A stretch of 64,000 nucleotides of DNA from Enterobacter sp. Ag1 (GCA_000277545.1 AKXM01000055.1:268189-332188); one strand, 5' to 3'. Numbered from the stretch's first letter, positions 10,756 to 21,504 are shown. Translations and numbers: made by a program. The notes: generated by a model from the sequence alone, not told the origin.

Positions 10756-12594
10756 ATGTTGCTTAGAAAAGCTAAAGATTTTCGATTATCGGCAGTCGGT
10801 TACTGCCTGGCGCTCAGTTTCGCTCCGCTGTTTGTGGCCCAGGCCGACGAGCCTGCCGTCGTTCCCTCCGACAGTTCTGCTTTCCAGACCGATCGGCCCA
10901 CGGAACTCAATCAGCCTTTGGCGCAGTCTACGGCGACGGCCACGATGGCCGGAACTTTGCCAACAAACACCTCCACGATGTCGGCGGCACAAAGCCGGTC
11001 GCAGCTTATTGCGGGCCTGCCTGCGGGCTACACGCCGGTTTATCTCAACGCCCTGTCGGCCTTCTATGCTGCGCGTGACATGAAGCCGATGTGGGAAAAC
11101 CGCGATGCGGTTAAGGCCTTTCAGCAACAGCTGGCGGAAGTGGCCATTGCCGGAATACAGCCGCAGTTTAACCAGTGGGTTGAGCTGTTGACCGATCCCG
11201 CAGTGACCGGTATGGCACGCGATGTGGTGCTTTCCGACGCCATGATGGGTTACCTGCAGTTCGTTTCGGGCATCCCGATTGACGGCAATCGCTGGCTTTA
11301 TAGCAGCACGCCTTACAAGTTAAAAACGCCGCCCCTGTCGGTGATTAACCAGTGGCAGGTCGCCGTTGATCAGGGCTCTCTGGTGAACTTTATCGACAGC
11401 CTTGCGCCTCAGCATCCGCAGTATGCCCAGCTGCATCAGTCGCTGATTCATCTGTTGGCTGATACCCGTCCGTGGCCGCAGATGGCCGGCAAAGAGACAT
11501 TAAGGCCAGGGCAGTGGAGCAACGACGTGGGGGCGCTGAGAGAAATTCTTGCCCGAACCGGAATGCTTCAGGACAAGCCATCGGGGGTGACCAGCGTGGC
11601 TGATGTCACCGTAAGCCCGTCCGCGATTAACGTCGAGGACGCGTCTCCTCAGGCTGGCAAGAAAAAATCTCAGGTTGCCGCCCGCGGCGTTTATAGCCGA
11701 GATCTGGTCGATGGCGTGAAACGCTTCCAGCAATGGCAAGGGTTAGGCTCGGACGGTGCGATTGGCCAACTGACGCGCGACTGGCTTAACGTCACGCCTC
11801 AGCAGCGTGCAGCCCTGGTAGCATTGAATATTCAACGTTTACGCCTGCTGCCGGATAAACTTGAGACCGGCATTATGGTGAACATTCCTAACTATTCGCT
11901 GGTGTATTACCTTAACGGGAACGAGGCGCTGGCTTCTCGCGTTATCGTTGGGCGCCCGGATCGTAAAACCCCGATGATGAGCAGCGCGCTGAACAACGTT
12001 GTGGTTAACCCACCGTGGAACGTGCCGCCAACGCTGGCGCGAAAAGATATTTTGCCAAAGGTTCGCCAGAATCCGGGTTACCTGGAACAGCACGGCTATA
12101 GCGTGATTCGCGGCTGGAGCAACAATGCGGAGATGATCGATCCGTGGCGCGTAGACTGGTCGACGATCACCGAGAATAATCTGCCGTTCCGCTTCCAGCA
12201 GAAGCCCGGCACGCAGAACTCGCTTGGACGCTACAAGTTTAATATGCCGAGTTCTGACGCCATCTACCTGCATGACACGCCCAATCATAACCTCTTCCAG
12301 AAGGATGCAAGGGCGCTGAGTTCAGGCTGTGTACGCGTCAACAAGGCGTCTGAGCTGGCAAATATGCTGCTGCAGGATGCCGGATGGAATGATTCCCGTA
12401 TATCCAGTACCTTGCAGGAAGGGAACACTAAATACGTCAATATCCGGCATAACATTCCGGTTAATCTCTACTATCTGACCGCATTTGTCGGAAAAGATGG
12501 CCGCACCGAATTTCGTACAGATATTTACAATTATGATCTCACCGCGCGATCTGGCGCACAAAACCTCGCAAAAGCCGGGTTATTAATCCGCTAA
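10756..12594 (+). CDS. ldtD: L,D-transpeptidase LdtD
   Basis: LdtD (YcbB) makes 3-3 crosslinks in periplasmic peptidoglycan and, from E. coli work, supports beta-lactam tolerance and outer-membrane stress survival. The ATG at 10756 follows a GGGGCAAGGG ribosome site and begins a signal peptide ending near AQA; the upstream start at 10720 lacks such a site. A peptidoglycan-binding module precedes the C-terminal YkuD domain. The catalytic cysteine is Cys525 in SSGCVR, with HDTPNHN upstream. The length (612 residues) is close to the 615 of E. coli. Gene order ldtD-mepK is conserved. Confidence 0.96.
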   Translation: MLLRKAKDFRLSAVGYCLALSFAPLFVAQADEPAVVPSDSSAFQTDRPTELNQPLAQSTATATMAGTLPTNTSTMSAAQSRSQLIAGLPAGYTPVYLNALSAFYAARDMKPMWENRDAVKAFQQQLAEVAIAGIQPQFNQWVELLTDPAVTGMARDVVLSDAMMGYLQFVSGIPIDGNRWLYSSTPYKLKTPPLSVINQWQVAVDQGSLVNFIDSLAPQHPQYAQLHQSLIHLLADTRPWPQMAGKETLRPGQWSNDVGALREILARTGMLQDKPSGVTSVADVTVSPSAINVEDASPQAGKKKSQVAARGVYSRDLVDGVKRFQQWQGLGSDGAIGQLTRDWLNVTPQQRAALVALNIQRLRLLPDKLETGIMVNIPNYSLVYYLNGNEALASRVIVGRPDRKTPMMSSALNNVVVNPPWNVPPTLARKDILPKVRQNPGYLEQHGYSVIRGWSNNAEMIDPWRVDWSTITENNLPFRFQQKPGTQNSLGRYKFNMPSSDAIYLHDTPNHNLFQKDARALSSGCVRVNKASELANMLLQDAGWNDSRISSTLQEGNTKYVNIRHNIPVNLYYLTAFVGKDGRTEFRTDIYNYDLTARSGAQNLAKAGLLIR

Positions 12595-12643
12595 ACGCAA
12601 CATTTCTAATGAATTAGTGGTCGTATAAAATGTAAAACGCAGC

Positions 12644-12663
12644 CGGGCCCTCTGCAGGGCCCG
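12644..12663 (+). terminator. GC-rich hairpin between ldtD and mepK, possible terminator
   Basis: A perfect 8-bp stem CGGGCCCT/AGGGCCCG with loop CTGC lies 50 bases after ldtD. No T-run follows directly (the nearest is about 12 bases on), so it may attenuate transcription or protect the 3' end instead of terminating strongly. Confidence 0.4.
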
Positions 12664-12778
12664 CCGTTGCTGGGTTTTATCGTGCCTTGACTCCCCGGAT
12701 TCGGGCAGTTATGGTGCGATGGCTGTGCGCAAAAGTGCATATTAAACCATCATTTTATTACCTGTAGACCTGGATATC

Positions 12779-13327
12779 ATGGACAAATTTGACGCTAATC
12801 GCCGCAAGCTACTGGCTTTGGGGGGCGTGGCTTTCGGTGCCGCTCTCATGCCTTTGCCGTCGTTTGCCACCCTCTCGACACCACGCCCGCGTATTTTGAC
12901 TCTCAATAACCTGCATACTGGAGAGTCACTGAAAGCTGAGTTTTTTGATGGCAGAGGCTATATTCAGGATGAATTAGCAAGGCTTAATCATTTCTTCCGG
13001 GACTACCGGGCGAACAAGATTAAATCCATCGATCCTTCCCTGTTCGACCAACTCTATCGCCTGCAGGGGCTTTTGGGGACTAACAAACCGGTCCAGCTGG
13101 TTTCTGGCTACCGTTCCATCGACACCAATAATGAACTCCGTGCTCACAGCCGAGGTGTGGCGAAAAAAAGCTACCACACCAAAGGCCAGGCGATGGATTT
13201 CCATATTGAAGGCGTTTCGTTAAGCAATATTCGCAAAGCAGCATTATCTATGCGGGCAGGTGGTGTAGGATACTACCCCAGCAGCGACTTTGTGCATATT
13301 GATACCGGGCCGGTAAGGCACTGGTAA
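12779..13327 (+). CDS. mepK: Murein endopeptidase MepK
   Basis: MepK (YcbK) is a periplasmic M15-type metallopeptidase that cleaves meso-DAP to meso-DAP (3-3) crosslinks, the kind made by LdtD next door. The N-terminus has a twin-arginine motif NRRKLLAL followed by a hydrophobic stretch, consistent with Tat export. Predicted metal ligands are His133 and Asp140 (HTKGQAMDFH) and His173 (HID). The 182-residue length matches E. coli. Pairing of the 3-3 transpeptidase and 3-3 endopeptidase genes suggests balanced synthesis and turnover. Confidence 0.95.
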   Translation: MDKFDANRRKLLALGGVAFGAALMPLPSFATLSTPRPRILTLNNLHTGESLKAEFFDGRGYIQDELARLNHFFRDYRANKIKSIDPSLFDQLYRLQGLLGTNKPVQLVSGYRSIDTNNELRAHSRGVAKKSYHTKGQAMDFHIEGVSLSNIRKAALSMRAGGVGYYPSSDFVHIDTGPVRHW

Positions 13328-13366
13328 AACAACGGAATCCGGCTTTGTTGTCGGTAATGGAGCAGC

Positions 13367-14014
13367 ATGAACTATCACATTATTCCGGTCACGGCTTTTG
13401 CCCAGAACTGTTCTCTTATTTGGTGCGAGGAAACGCAGCAGGCAGCGCTGGTGGATCCCGGCGGCGATGCGGCGCGCATTAAGCAAGAAGTGGCGCAAAA
13501 AGGCGTGCAGATTAGCCAAATTCTGTTGACGCATGGTCATCTCGATCACGTCGGCGCGGCGGCTGAGCTGGCGGCACATTACGGCGTGCCCGTTGTGGGG
13601 CCGGAAAAAGAAGATGAGTTCTGGCTGCAGGGACTGCCGCAGCAAAGCCGGATGTTTGGCCTCGACGAGTGTCAGCCTTTGACGCCGGACCGCTGGTTAA
13701 ACGAAGGGGAATGTGTTTCCGTAGGGAATGTAACTTTACAGGTGTTGCATTGTCCGGGGCATACGCCTGGTCATATCGTTTTCTTCGATGCGGCCTCTCG
13801 TTTACTGGTTTCGGGCGATGTTATCTTTAAAGGCGGAGTGGGGCGCAGCGATTTCCCGCGTGGTGACCATGCGGCGTTGATTGATTCGATCAAACGTAAG
13901 CTGCTGCCGCTGGGGGATGATGTGACCTTTATTCCCGGCCACGGCCCAATGTCTACGCTGGGTTACGAGCGCCTGCATAATCCGTTTTTGCAGGATGAGC
14001 AGCCGGTCTGGTAA
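13367..14014 (+). CDS. ycbL: YcbL, metallo-beta-lactamase-fold glyoxalase-II-like hydrolase
   Basis: A 215-residue compact MBL-fold protein. The metal-binding motif THGHLDH is at residues 55-61, with further ligands His132 (in HCPGHTPGH), Asp151 and His192. YcbL of Salmonella has been described as a type II glyoxalase-like hydrolase lacking the classical C-terminal helical domain, and this sequence also lacks that domain. It begins 39 bases after mepK and is followed by a bidirectional terminator. In vivo substrate is uncertain; S-D-lactoylglutathione is the family-based guess. Confidence 0.92.
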   Translation: MNYHIIPVTAFAQNCSLIWCEETQQAALVDPGGDAARIKQEVAQKGVQISQILLTHGHLDHVGAAAELAAHYGVPVVGPEKEDEFWLQGLPQQSRMFGLDECQPLTPDRWLNEGECVSVGNVTLQVLHCPGHTPGHIVFFDAASRLLVSGDVIFKGGVGRSDFPRGDHAALIDSIKRKLLPLGDDVTFIPGHGPMSTLGYERLHNPFLQDEQPVW

Positions 14015-14031
14015 AACGGGTTTCAAATAAA

Positions 14032-14057
14032 AAAAGAGCCGCTTATGCGGCTCTTTT
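14032..14057. terminator. Bidirectional terminator between ycbL and aspC
   Basis: An 11-bp perfect stem AAAAGAGCCGC/GCGGCTCTTTT with loop TTAT (14032-14042 with 14047-14057) has A-run and T-run flanks that serve both converging genes. Confidence 0.9.
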
Positions 14058-14071
14058 GCTATGCGTGGTGA

Positions 14072-15262
14072 TTACAGCACGGCAACGATGGCTTCGCACA
14101 GCGGCGCCATGTTATCCGGCGTCATGCCCGCCACGTTAACGCGGCCAGATGCGACGGCGTAAACGCCGAACTCTTCACGCAGGCGGAGAACCTGTTCTTT
14201 GGTCAGGCCGCTGAACGAGAACATCCCGTTCTGGTTAATGATGAAGCTGAAGTCGCGGTTGGCGCCTTTCTCCTGCAGGGTATTCACAAACAGCTGACGC
14301 ATGCGGTGAATACGCTGACGCATATCGGTCAACTCTTGTTCCCACATGGTACGCAGCGCGTCGTTGCTCAGAATAGTCGCCACAACGGAGGCACCGTGTG
14401 CTGGTGGGTTGGAGTAGTTGGCACGAATAACCGATTTCACCTGGCTGAATGAACGGTCAGCGGTGTCGGCATCGGCGGCAACCAGTGTGAAAGCACCCAC
14501 GCGTTCGTTATACAAACCGAAGTTCTTGGAGTAGGAGCTGGCCACCAGCAGTTCTTTGTGACCGGCTGCGAAAAGACGCAGGCCTTCGGCATCTTCTTCC
14601 AGGCCACGAGCAAAGCCCTGGTAAGCAAAGTCAAACAGCGGCAGCCAGCCTTTGGCCAGCGACATCTCCGCCAGCGTTTTCCACTGTTCGGCGGTAGGAT
14701 CGATCCCGGTTGGGTTATGGCAGCAGCCGTGGAACAGCACCACGTCACCGGCTTCCGCCGCCTGCAGGCTGGCCACCAGGCCATCAAAGTCCAGGCTGTG
14801 ATTTTCCGCATCGTAATAGGCGTACTCTTTCACTTCCAGGCCAGCGGCGTTAAACACGCTTTTGTGGTTAGGCCAGCTTGGGTTGCTTACCCAGACGCGT
14901 TTTACTGAGGTGTTTTTCGCCAGGAAATCAGCGGCAACGCGCAGCGCACCGGTCCCGCCTGGGGTTTGTGCCGTACGGGCGCGTTTGTCGGCAATAAGCG
15001 CGTTGTTTTTGCCGAACAGCAGCTCTTGCGTGCAGCGGCCAAACTCTGGAATACCATCAATGCCCAGATAGTTTTTGGTGGTCTCATTTTCCAGCAGATA
15101 AAGTTCAGCTTTCTTCACGCTGGTCAGGACAGGGGTTTTACCGGTCTCGTCCTTATAGACCCCGATGCCGAGGTTAATTTTGGTTGGACGGTCGTCGGCG
15201 CGAAACAGGTCAGCCAGACCAAGTATAGGATCGGCAGGGGCAGCGGTAATGTTCTCAAACAT
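14072..15262 (-). CDS. aspC: Aspartate aminotransferase
   Basis: AspC is the PLP-dependent transaminase joining aspartate plus 2-oxoglutarate with oxaloacetate plus glutamate. The Schiff-base lysine is Lys246 in SYSKNFG, exactly the E. coli position, and the GCCHNPTG motif binds the cofactor. The family N-terminus [15 protein letters not shown] begins at the ATG at 15262, giving 396 residues as in E. coli; an in-frame ATG at 15274 is four codons earlier and less likely. It reads leftward, downstream of ompF but separated from it by a terminator. Confidence 0.97.
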   Translation of the reverse strand: MFENITAAPADPILGLADLFRADDRPTKINLGIGVYKDETGKTPVLTSVKKAELYLLENETTKNYLGIDGIPEFGRCTQELLFGKNNALIADKRARTAQTPGGTGALRVAADFLAKNTSVKRVWVSNPSWPNHKSVFNAAGLEVKEYAYYDAENHSLDFDGLVASLQAAEAGDVVLFHGCCHNPTGIDPTAEQWKTLAEMSLAKGWLPLFDFAYQGFARGLEEDAEGLRLFAAGHKELLVASSYSKNFGLYNERVGAFTLVAADADTADRSFSQVKSVIRANYSNPPAHGASVVATILSNDALRTMWEQELTDMRQRIHRMRQLFVNTLQEKGANRDFSFIINQNGMFSFSGLTKEQVLRLREEFGVYAVASGRVNVAGMTPDNMAPLCEAIVAVL

Positions 15263-15392
15263 GACGGGTTCCATTAGTGATATCGGGGGAAATCGCTTTC
15301 AGGTTAACTGCTGTTTTACGAATTGCCAACCGTTTGCGACAAAAAGAGACGGTTAGCGATAACATCGGGTTTATTCTACTTTTTTGCCATAA

Positions 15393-15418
15393 AAAAACAG
15401 GGCCGAAGCCCTGTTTTT
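15393..15418 (-). terminator. Terminator after ompF
   Basis: An 11-bp stem (15393-15403 with 15408-15418), core ACAGGGC/GCCCTGT and loop CGAA, with flanking A/T runs. On the minus strand it lies 30 bases after the ompF stop and ends in a U-run. Confidence 0.88.
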
Positions 15419-15447
15419 AAACATTTCAGACAAACAAATGGCTGAAA

Positions 15448-16530
15448 TTAGAACTGGTAAACGATACCAACCGCAACGGTGTCGTCTGAGCCAACGCCCA
15501 GCTTGTTGTTTTTGTCCAGCTGGTTGATCTGGTAGTCAACGTAGGTAGACATGTTTTTGTTGAAGTAGTAGGTCGCGCCGATATCAATGTAGTTGATGTA
15601 GTCTTCGCTGCCGATACCTTCAACATCTTTCGCTTTAGATTTGTAGTAAGCGATGGATGGACGCAGGCCGAAATCGAACTGGTACTGTGCCACAACGGAG
15701 AAGTCCTGAGTTTTGTTCAGGAAGCCGTCGGTACCGTTGATGGTCAGACGGGTAGCGTTACGGCTTTCACCGTACAGCGCGGCCAGGTAGATGTTGTTCG
15801 CGTCATATTTCAGACCGGTAGCCCACTGCTCAGCTTTAGCGCCGTGACCGTAAGTCAGAGTCTGCTGAGTGTTGGTGCGGTCTGCCGCGCCGTATGCACC
15901 TACGATGCCGAAGCCATCAACGGTGTAGCTTGCGGAGCTCGCCCAGCCGTCGCCGTTAGAGCGGGTTGGGTTACCATCACGATCGTTTTTACCCAGGTAC
16001 TGAACGCCGAAGTCCAGACCGTCAACCAGGCCGAAGAAGCTGTGGTTACGGTAAGTGGCCAGGCCGCCGTTACGACCGGAGAAGAAGTTGTCGCTGTTGC
16101 CGGTATCGCCACCGAACTCTGGCAGCATGTCGGTCACGCCGATTGCATCATAAACCAGACCGTAGTTACGGCCGTAGTCGAAGGAACCTGCGTCACCGAA
16201 TTTCAGACCTGCGAAGGCCAGACGGGTTTTGTTCCCTTTCTGAGCATCAGCACCTTCAGAGTTGTTACCCTGGAAGTTGTATTCCCACTGGCCGTAACCG
16301 GTCAGTTGGCTGTTAATCTGAGTTTCGCCTTTGAAGCCAAGACGGGCGTAAGTTTTGTCGCCGTTACCCTGAGCGTTAACACCGTTGTCTTTAGCAAAAT
16401 AGTGCAGACCTACCGCTTTGCCGTACAGGTCTACTTTGTTGCCGTCTTTGTTGTAGATTTCTGCAGCGTTAGCTGCACCGGCTACCAGCAGAGCAGGGAT
16501 AACCACTGCCAGAATATTGCGCTTCATCAT
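15448..16530 (-). CDS. ompF: Outer-membrane general porin OmpF
   Basis: A 360-residue trimeric 16-strand beta-barrel porin for small hydrophilic solutes. The signal peptide [22 protein letters not shown] precedes mature [16 protein letters not shown]. The constriction-loop segment [12 protein letters not shown] and the C-terminal GIVYQF, with terminal Phe needed for Bam recognition, are present. It is closer to OmpF than to OmpC by the N-terminus, by the upstream DNA and by the asnS-ompF-aspC order. Loop regions differ from E. coli, as expected for phage- and antibody-exposed parts. Confidence 0.95.
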   Translation of the reverse strand: MMKRNILAVVIPALLVAGAANAAEIYNKDGNKVDLYGKAVGLHYFAKDNGVNAQGNGDKTYARLGFKGETQINSQLTGYGQWEYNFQGNNSEGADAQKGNKTRLAFAGLKFGDAGSFDYGRNYGLVYDAIGVTDMLPEFGGDTGNSDNFFSGRNGGLATYRNHSFFGLVDGLDFGVQYLGKNDRDGNPTRSNGDGWASSASYTVDGFGIVGAYGAADRTNTQQTLTYGHGAKAEQWATGLKYDANNIYLAALYGESRNATRLTINGTDGFLNKTQDFSVVAQYQFDFGLRPSIAYYKSKAKDVEGIGSEDYINYIDIGATYYFNKNMSTYVDYQINQLDKNNKLGVGSDDTVAVGIVYQF

Positions 16531-17080
16531 TATTTATTACCCTCATTGTGGTTTTTATGGACACCTGCCACTGCCGTCAATAATTCTTTACGGAACTATT
16601 GATGATAGTTTGGTGTCTTTCTGTATCTGTCAGGCATCTTTCCATCCATGAAACCGTTTCGCTAGCCTGAAAGTGCTACAAATGCGCACATTGAGTTTCA
16701 AAAAGAAAATATGTGTAACTAAATATTAATTTTAGGGAACTTTGTGAACCATTTCAAATTTCATTCTTAGCGCAACAAAAATGCTTCGCTTGTTAACATA
16801 TATATATGAATTACTTATGTTTAATCCGCATAAGCTCAGTGAATGGGTATTTCTTGCTCACAATTGTTCATTTTTTGACTTGTTTTTGGATGTCCAGATG
16901 TCTGTGTGAAAAGTGAACGATTGTGCTATGCCCAGCACCGATTTGAAATGCGAGCAAACTTAAGCGCAATTTTTGTTAAAGAGTGTGAGATAGAAACAGT
17001 TGGTAACCGGGTAGTCGGGAATGGAGGTTGAAATTGACGTTTGCTTAATGAGCGTTGAAGAAAATAGACCTTTTATTCTC
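16531..17080 (-). promoter_or_regulatory. ompF leader, promoter and OmpR-type upstream region
   Basis: This 550-base AT-rich gap holds no gene. Close to ompF the DNA is nearly the E. coli ompF leader, including a likely -10 AAAGAT at 16636-16641 (minus strand) and a ribosome site GAGGGTAAT. Further up, 16691-16730 resembles the E. coli OmpR-binding box: an A/T tract, then TTTGAAAC and GTTACACATATT on the minus strand. The remainder (16740-17050) contains A/T tracts that could bend DNA or bind IHF/H-NS, but no site there is certain. Confidence 0.75.
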
Positions 17081-17089
17081 AAATGTAAA

Positions 17090-17114
17090 AAAGGCCAGCG
17101 GAGAGCTGGCCTTT
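17090..17114 (-). terminator. Terminator after asnS
   Basis: A 10-bp perfect stem AAAGGCCAGC/GCTGGCCTTT (17090-17099 with 17105-17114) and a 5-nt loop lie 13 bases after the leftward asnS stop, followed by a U-rich run on that strand. Confidence 0.9.
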
Positions 17115-17126
17115 GGTTTTGTTGGC

Positions 17127-18527
17127 TTAGAAGCTGGCGTTACGCGGGGTACGTGGGAACGGAATCACGTCACGCACGTTCTGAACGCCGGTAACATAGG
17201 CGATCAGACGCTCAAAGCCCAGGCCGAAACCGGAATGCGGCACGGTGCCGTAGCGGCGTAGGTCGCGGTACCACCAGTAATCTTCTTTATTCAGACCCAT
17301 TTCAGCCATGCGCGCATCCAGCACATCCAGACGTTCTTCACGCTGGGAACCACCGATGATTTCACCGATGCCTGGCGCCAGGACGTCCATCGCGGCAACG
17401 GTCTTACCGTCTTCGTTAAGGCGCATATAGAAAGCTTTGATGTCTTTCGGGTAGTTTTTCACCACCACCGGTGCCTTGAAGTGCTGCTCGGCCAGGTAAC
17501 GCTCGTGCTCGGAGGAGAGATCGACGCCCCAGTAAACCGGGTTTTCGAACTTATGCCCACAGTTCAGCAAGATGTCGACCGCATCGGTGTAGTTCACCTG
17601 GGCGAAGTCTGCGGAGATGAAGCGTTCGAGGCGCTCAATGGCCTCTTTGTCTACGCGCTCGGCAAAGAACTTCATGTCATCCATGCGTTCTTCCAGAACA
17701 GCCTTAAAGACGTACTTGAGCATCGCTTCGGCCAGACCGGCAACGTCGTCCAAATCGGCAAAGGCAACTTCCGGTTCCAGCATCCAGAATTCCGCCAGGT
17801 GGCGGCTGGTGTTGGAGTTTTCTGCACGGAAGGTTGGCCCGAAGGTATAAACCTTGGACAGCGCGCTCGCGTAGGTTTCGCCGTTCAGCTGGCCGGAAAC
17901 GGTCAGGAAGGCTTCTTTCCCGAAGAAGTCTTTATCAAAATCGACTTTGCCTTCTGCGGTGCGAGGCAGGTTTTCCAGATCCAGCGTTGAAACGCGGAAC
18001 ATCTCACCGGCACCTTCGGTGTCCGAAGCGGTGATCAGCGGAGTAGAGACCCAGAAATAACCGTTTTCATGGAAGAAGCGATGCAGCGCCTGAGCCAGCG
18101 TGTGACGAACGCGAGCCACGGCACCAATCATGTTGGTACGCGGACGCAGGTGAGCAACTTCGCGGAGGTATTCGATGCTGTGGCGTTTGGCCGCCATCGG
18201 GTAAGTATCCGGATCGTCAACCCAGCCGGTCACTTCAACTTTGGTAGCCTGAAGTTCGAATGCCTGGCCCTGGCCCTGAGACTCGACCACCTTGCCGGTC
18301 ACAATCACGGAGCAGCCGGTGGTCAGGCGCAGCACGTCTTCATTGTAATTGGGCAGAGAATTATTAATGACGGCCTGTACAGGATCAAAGCAGGAACCGT
18401 CGTAGACGGCGAGGAAGGAGATACCAGCTTTTGAATCTCTTCGAGTACGTACCCACCCGCGCACGGTGACTTCGCTGTCAACGGCGGCACGGCCCTGGAG
18501 TACGTCGGCTACAGGCACAACGCTCAT
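17127..18527 (-). CDS. asnS: Asparaginyl-tRNA synthetase
   Basis: AsnRS charges tRNA-Asn. The 466-residue protein equals E. coli AsnS in length. An N-terminal OB-fold anticodon-binding domain (about residues 1-110, [12 protein letters not shown]) is followed by the class II catalytic domain with motif 2 ([15 protein letters not shown]) and motif 3 (GFGLGFERL). The N-terminus [13 protein letters not shown] matches the family. It sits between pncB and ompF as in E. coli. Confidence 0.98.
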   Translation of the reverse strand: MSVVPVADVLQGRAAVDSEVTVRGWVRTRRDSKAGISFLAVYDGSCFDPVQAVINNSLPNYNEDVLRLTTGCSVIVTGKVVESQGQGQAFELQATKVEVTGWVDDPDTYPMAAKRHSIEYLREVAHLRPRTNMIGAVARVRHTLAQALHRFFHENGYFWVSTPLITASDTEGAGEMFRVSTLDLENLPRTAEGKVDFDKDFFGKEAFLTVSGQLNGETYASALSKVYTFGPTFRAENSNTSRHLAEFWMLEPEVAFADLDDVAGLAEAMLKYVFKAVLEERMDDMKFFAERVDKEAIERLERFISADFAQVNYTDAVDILLNCGHKFENPVYWGVDLSSEHERYLAEQHFKAPVVVKNYPKDIKAFYMRLNEDGKTVAAMDVLAPGIGEIIGGSQREERLDVLDARMAEMGLNKEDYWWYRDLRRYGTVPHSGFGLGFERLIAYVTGVQNVRDVIPFPRTPRNASF

Positions 18528-18704
18528 AGTTTTCTCTCTATTAAATGGTCAATGACAAAAAAAATAGTAACCCACAGATGGGGGTTATCTATGTTACCTG
18601 TCGCGCGCCATCAGACAAGCAGAATTCGCGTTGCTGATGAAGAAATAAAGGAATGAGAGAAGGGCGGTGAATAGCGAAGCGGCTATTCACCGATTATCGC
18701 TGAA

Positions 18705-19907
18705 TCAGCTGGCTTTTTTAACCAGCGGAAGGTCAAAGGCTTTGCGCAGTGCCCGAACAAAGGCTTTGTCGTGGCAGATGGTTTTTCCCGGGCTATCCGA
18801 AAGCTTAGCCACCGGCTTACCGTTGCACTCCACGAGCTTAATCACGATGTTCAGCGGCTTAACCTGTGGAATGTCGCAGGTCAGGCGGGTGCCGATACCA
18901 AAGCTGAGGTTAACCCGGGATGAGAAGCGGCGGTACAGCTCCACGGCTTTGTTTAAATCCAGGTTATCGGAAAATACCAACACTTTGCTTAACGGATCGA
19001 TACCCAGCTTCTGGTAGTGGGCAATGGCTTTTTCTCCCCACTCAACCGGGTCACCTGAATCGTGGCGTAGCCCCTGGTAGCGCGTGGCAAACTCCTTGCC
19101 GAAATCACGCAGGAAGGCATCCATGGTGATGCAGTCAGTCAGGGCTATTCCTAGCTGGTCGGGATATTCGTCCAGCCAGGCCTGCAGCGCTGCACGTTGG
19201 CTGTTAGCCAGGTCCGGGCTTATCTGCTGATGCGCCTGGAACCACTCGTGGGCCTGGGTGCCCATCGGCGTAAGATCAAGCCGGCGGGCCAGATCGTAGT
19301 TGCTGGTGCCGATAAACCACGGCTCCTGCTTGAGGCGCTCGACAATCGCCTGCTGCACTTCCCGAGAGAAACGGCGGCGGGTGCCGAAGTCCATCAGGCG
19401 GAAATGGGAAAGATCCAGCCCGGCGGTCAGTGTGTTAAATTCCTGCAGCTTAGTTTCCAGGTGATCCAGCGCCATTTTTGGCGTCACGCCGGGGGCGCGA
19501 TGCTGGTGAACGACTTCACTGATTACCGCCAGCAGGGGAACTTCCCACATGATGACTTCCCGCCAGGGGCCACTTAGGCGGATATCCAGGTGACCATGAT
19601 TATTGGTCACCTGAACCTGAGCAGGGTCATAGCGGAATTCACGCAGCCAGTCGAGGTAATCGGCTTTGAAAAAGGGCAGGCTTTTCAGCCAGTGAAATTC
19701 TTCGTCGCTGAGGCGCAGGTGCTGCATAGCCGCGACCTGCTCACGAATAGCCTCGGCATGAATGCCCAGCAGGTCGTCGCCGCGGCAGCGGAATTCCGCT
19801 GCGACATTTACGTCGTAATAGCGGTGATAAACCGCTTGCTGCATATGAAGCTTATAGGCGTCAGTATCCAGAAGCGTTTGCAAAATCGGGGAAGCGTGTC
19901 GTGTCAT
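18705..19907 (-). CDS. pncB: Nicotinate phosphoribosyltransferase
   Basis: PncB converts nicotinate, PRPP and ATP to nicotinate mononucleotide for NAD salvage. The 400-residue product matches E. coli nearly throughout, including [23 protein letters not shown] and [10 protein letters not shown] motifs. I placed the start at the ATG at 19907 (MTRHASP, E. coli MTQFASP). An ATG five codons upstream (19922) directly abuts a GAGAGG tract, so that start cannot be excluded. A NadR-type operator lies about 180 bases upstream. Confidence 0.95.
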   Translation of the reverse strand: MTRHASPILQTLLDTDAYKLHMQQAVYHRYYDVNVAAEFRCRGDDLLGIHAEAIREQVAAMQHLRLSDEEFHWLKSLPFFKADYLDWLREFRYDPAQVQVTNNHGHLDIRLSGPWREVIMWEVPLLAVISEVVHQHRAPGVTPKMALDHLETKLQEFNTLTAGLDLSHFRLMDFGTRRRFSREVQQAIVERLKQEPWFIGTSNYDLARRLDLTPMGTQAHEWFQAHQQISPDLANSQRAALQAWLDEYPDQLGIALTDCITMDAFLRDFGKEFATRYQGLRHDSGDPVEWGEKAIAHYQKLGIDPLSKVLVFSDNLDLNKAVELYRRFSSRVNLSFGIGTRLTCDIPQVKPLNIVIKLVECNGKPVAKLSDSPGKTICHDKAFVRALRKAFDLPLVKKAS

Positions 19908-20086
19908 GGCGCGTTTCAGCATCCTCTCACAGGAGCGTTTCCATCAGTCCGGGCAAATTAAGACGCGGGAGTATACCCTGATTATCTGTTTATTGAAGCA
20001 GGATCACAACATTAGACGGGCAGGCTCTGGGGCAGTTTATGAAATGTTTAGCGCTATAATAGAGTTCAATACATTGAATTAAATGG

Positions 20087-20104
20087 TGTTTAGAGTACTA
20101 AACA
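20087..20104 (-). promoter_or_regulatory. NadR operator upstream of pncB
   Basis: TGTTTAGAGTACTAAACA fits the NadR consensus TGTTTA-N6-TAAACA without mismatch. E. coli pncB is a known NadR target. A possible pncB promoter on the minus strand, TTTAAT with TATTAT 16 bases on (about 20057-20084), lies just downstream of it. A second half-site TGTTTA occurs at 20045-20050. The box sits beyond the 3' end of the accessory gene at 20171-21415. Confidence 0.85.
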
Positions 20105-20137
20105 AAACGTGCGACATCCTTTTCTCGGTGAAATCAC

Positions 20138-20156
20138 CGGCGGCGAATGGCCGCCG
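20138..20156 (-). terminator. Hairpin after the accessory gene, possible terminator
   Basis: A 7-bp GC-only stem CGGCGGC/GCCGCCG with a 5-nt loop lies 15 bases past the leftward stop at 20171. There is no clear U-run after it, so termination is only a guess. Confidence 0.35.
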
Positions 20157-20170
20157 ATGTTTACTGGCAG

Positions 20171-21415
20171 CTAACGAATGCGAAGACTGCCGTTCTCCGC
20201 TTTTTCACGCAGGGTGTGATTCAGCGATTGAAGTTGCTCGAGCGTCATCCTGCCCATATTCGTTGTGCCTGACCCGAGCAGCGCGTGACTGAATCTGGCG
20301 AGTGCGGATGCATCCAGATACAGCGCCTTCAGCCCGTGCTGTTTTTTTTCATTCGGGGTTGGGTTGATACGAATCAGCGCGTCTTTCGGTAACGCGACGT
20401 TTTGTACCTTACAGGCAAGCGTGAGCGTGGCAAGATCGGCCAGGGATTTCACTTCAATTTCTTTGAGCTTGCCGCCGTTAGCTGTCCCGCTCAGGGGATG
20501 GTTTTCAGCCTGGTAGTTAAACATCGAGGCGGTGTTGCTCAACGAATTATGGATGGTATGGGTTTTCAGGTTGTTCACTTTACTGAAGCCAAACACCAGC
20601 GGCAGGGTTTGCCCATCGTTGAGCAGATTCAGGAACGGTAATTTTCCGCCGATCATTTCATTTTCAATGCGCTTAAAGGCGTTACCGATCAGTTTCCGCG
20701 TTTGTTCCCCGGAAGGCGGGTGGCTGTTATCCACGAATTTGATATGCGCCGGGACGCCGGTTTGCTGCAGGATTTGCTCCGGCGTTTCCTTTTTTAGGCG
20801 ATAGCCGTTATTCGACAAAAGACGCACCAGGCTGTCATACACCGCCTCTTCCAAATTATTGCTGCTTTTTAGCGTCAGCGTTGAGGCTGGGAAATGGCTG
20901 GCAGAAGAAGCATGATTAATGGCTTTGCTCAGCACGTACAGGTTCGAGCGCGTCTCCACCGTGGTGGGCTTGATGCCCAGTCCTTTGGCGTACACGCGCG
21001 GTTTCTGGCGAAGGTTCTCACGCGTTTCAAATTTGTTGCTCGACTCCCGAGTTCGATCTGAGAAAAACACTTTTCCCTCCAGCGACTGTGAACCGCCTTT
21101 AGGATCGTTCACGCCGCCTTTCAGCGCGCCGCTGCGCAATATTTCAAAGCCCCAGGGAGAGCCATGAAAAGCTTCCGGCTTGATATAGCCCGACGGCGCA
21201 CTGGGATTCAGCGAAGCCAAAAGGCTGTGGTAAAGCCGCGCCCGCGTAGTGCCGTCAATATCACGGCGGTTAGCCAGCGCATCCAGCGGTGAGTTTCCAT
21301 GCTGGTCCAGAGCGACGGGTTTATAACCCTGCTGCCTTAGCTTCTGGATGGTAGCAATATCGTTTTGGGCAACGGCCTGATGAAAAGCCATGGGGCCGGA
21401 AGGAGGAATACGCAT
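20171..21415 (-). CDS. Accessory protein with ankyrin-like N-terminus and possible ADP-ribosyltransferase-like region
   Basis: I do not recognise this 414-residue protein as a named gene. No signal peptide or membrane segment is evident. Residues 9-50 resemble one ankyrin repeat: an AVAQNDIATIQKLRQQG helix pair, then DQHGNSPLDALA. Residues 82-120 hold FHGS (His84), EILRSGALKGG and GKVFFSD, reminiscent of the HG...YFS arrangement of H-Y-E ADP-ribosyltransferases, but no catalytic Glu can be assigned. The C-terminal half looks globular and is unassigned. Sampled base composition is lower in GC than in flanking pepN. It occupies the pncB-pepN gap, where Salmonella carries prophage Gifsy-2. A secreted effector or toxin is a plausible inference; an unrelated intracellular role is equally possible. 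Confidence 0.7.
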   Translation of the reverse strand: MRIPPSGPMAFHQAVAQNDIATIQKLRQQGYKPVALDQHGNSPLDALANRRDIDGTTRARLYHSLLASLNPSAPSGYIKPEAFHGSPWGFEILRSGALKGGVNDPKGGSQSLEGKVFFSDRTRESSNKFETRENLRQKPRVYAKGLGIKPTTVETRSNLYVLSKAINHASSASHFPASTLTLKSSNNLEEAVYDSLVRLLSNNGYRLKKETPEQILQQTGVPAHIKFVDNSHPPSGEQTRKLIGNAFKRIENEMIGGKLPFLNLLNDGQTLPLVFGFSKVNNLKTHTIHNSLSNTASMFNYQAENHPLSGTANGGKLKEIEVKSLADLATLTLACKVQNVALPKDALIRINPTPNEKKQHGLKALYLDASALARFSHALLGSGTTNMGRMTLEQLQSLNHTLREKAENGSLRIR

Positions 21416-21504
21416 ATTAAGTTCTCTCAGGAGGAAGGGGCTGCATTGAGTGGCGTAGGAAAAGGAAGAGTTCCGTGCCGGAAGGTGCAGGAGAGAAAGC
21501 GTAA

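Noticed and set aside
15844..16602. 252-codon frame antisense to ompF
   Set aside because: It mirrors the porin's codon pattern (Val/Thr-rich translation) and lacks any motif or own signals.
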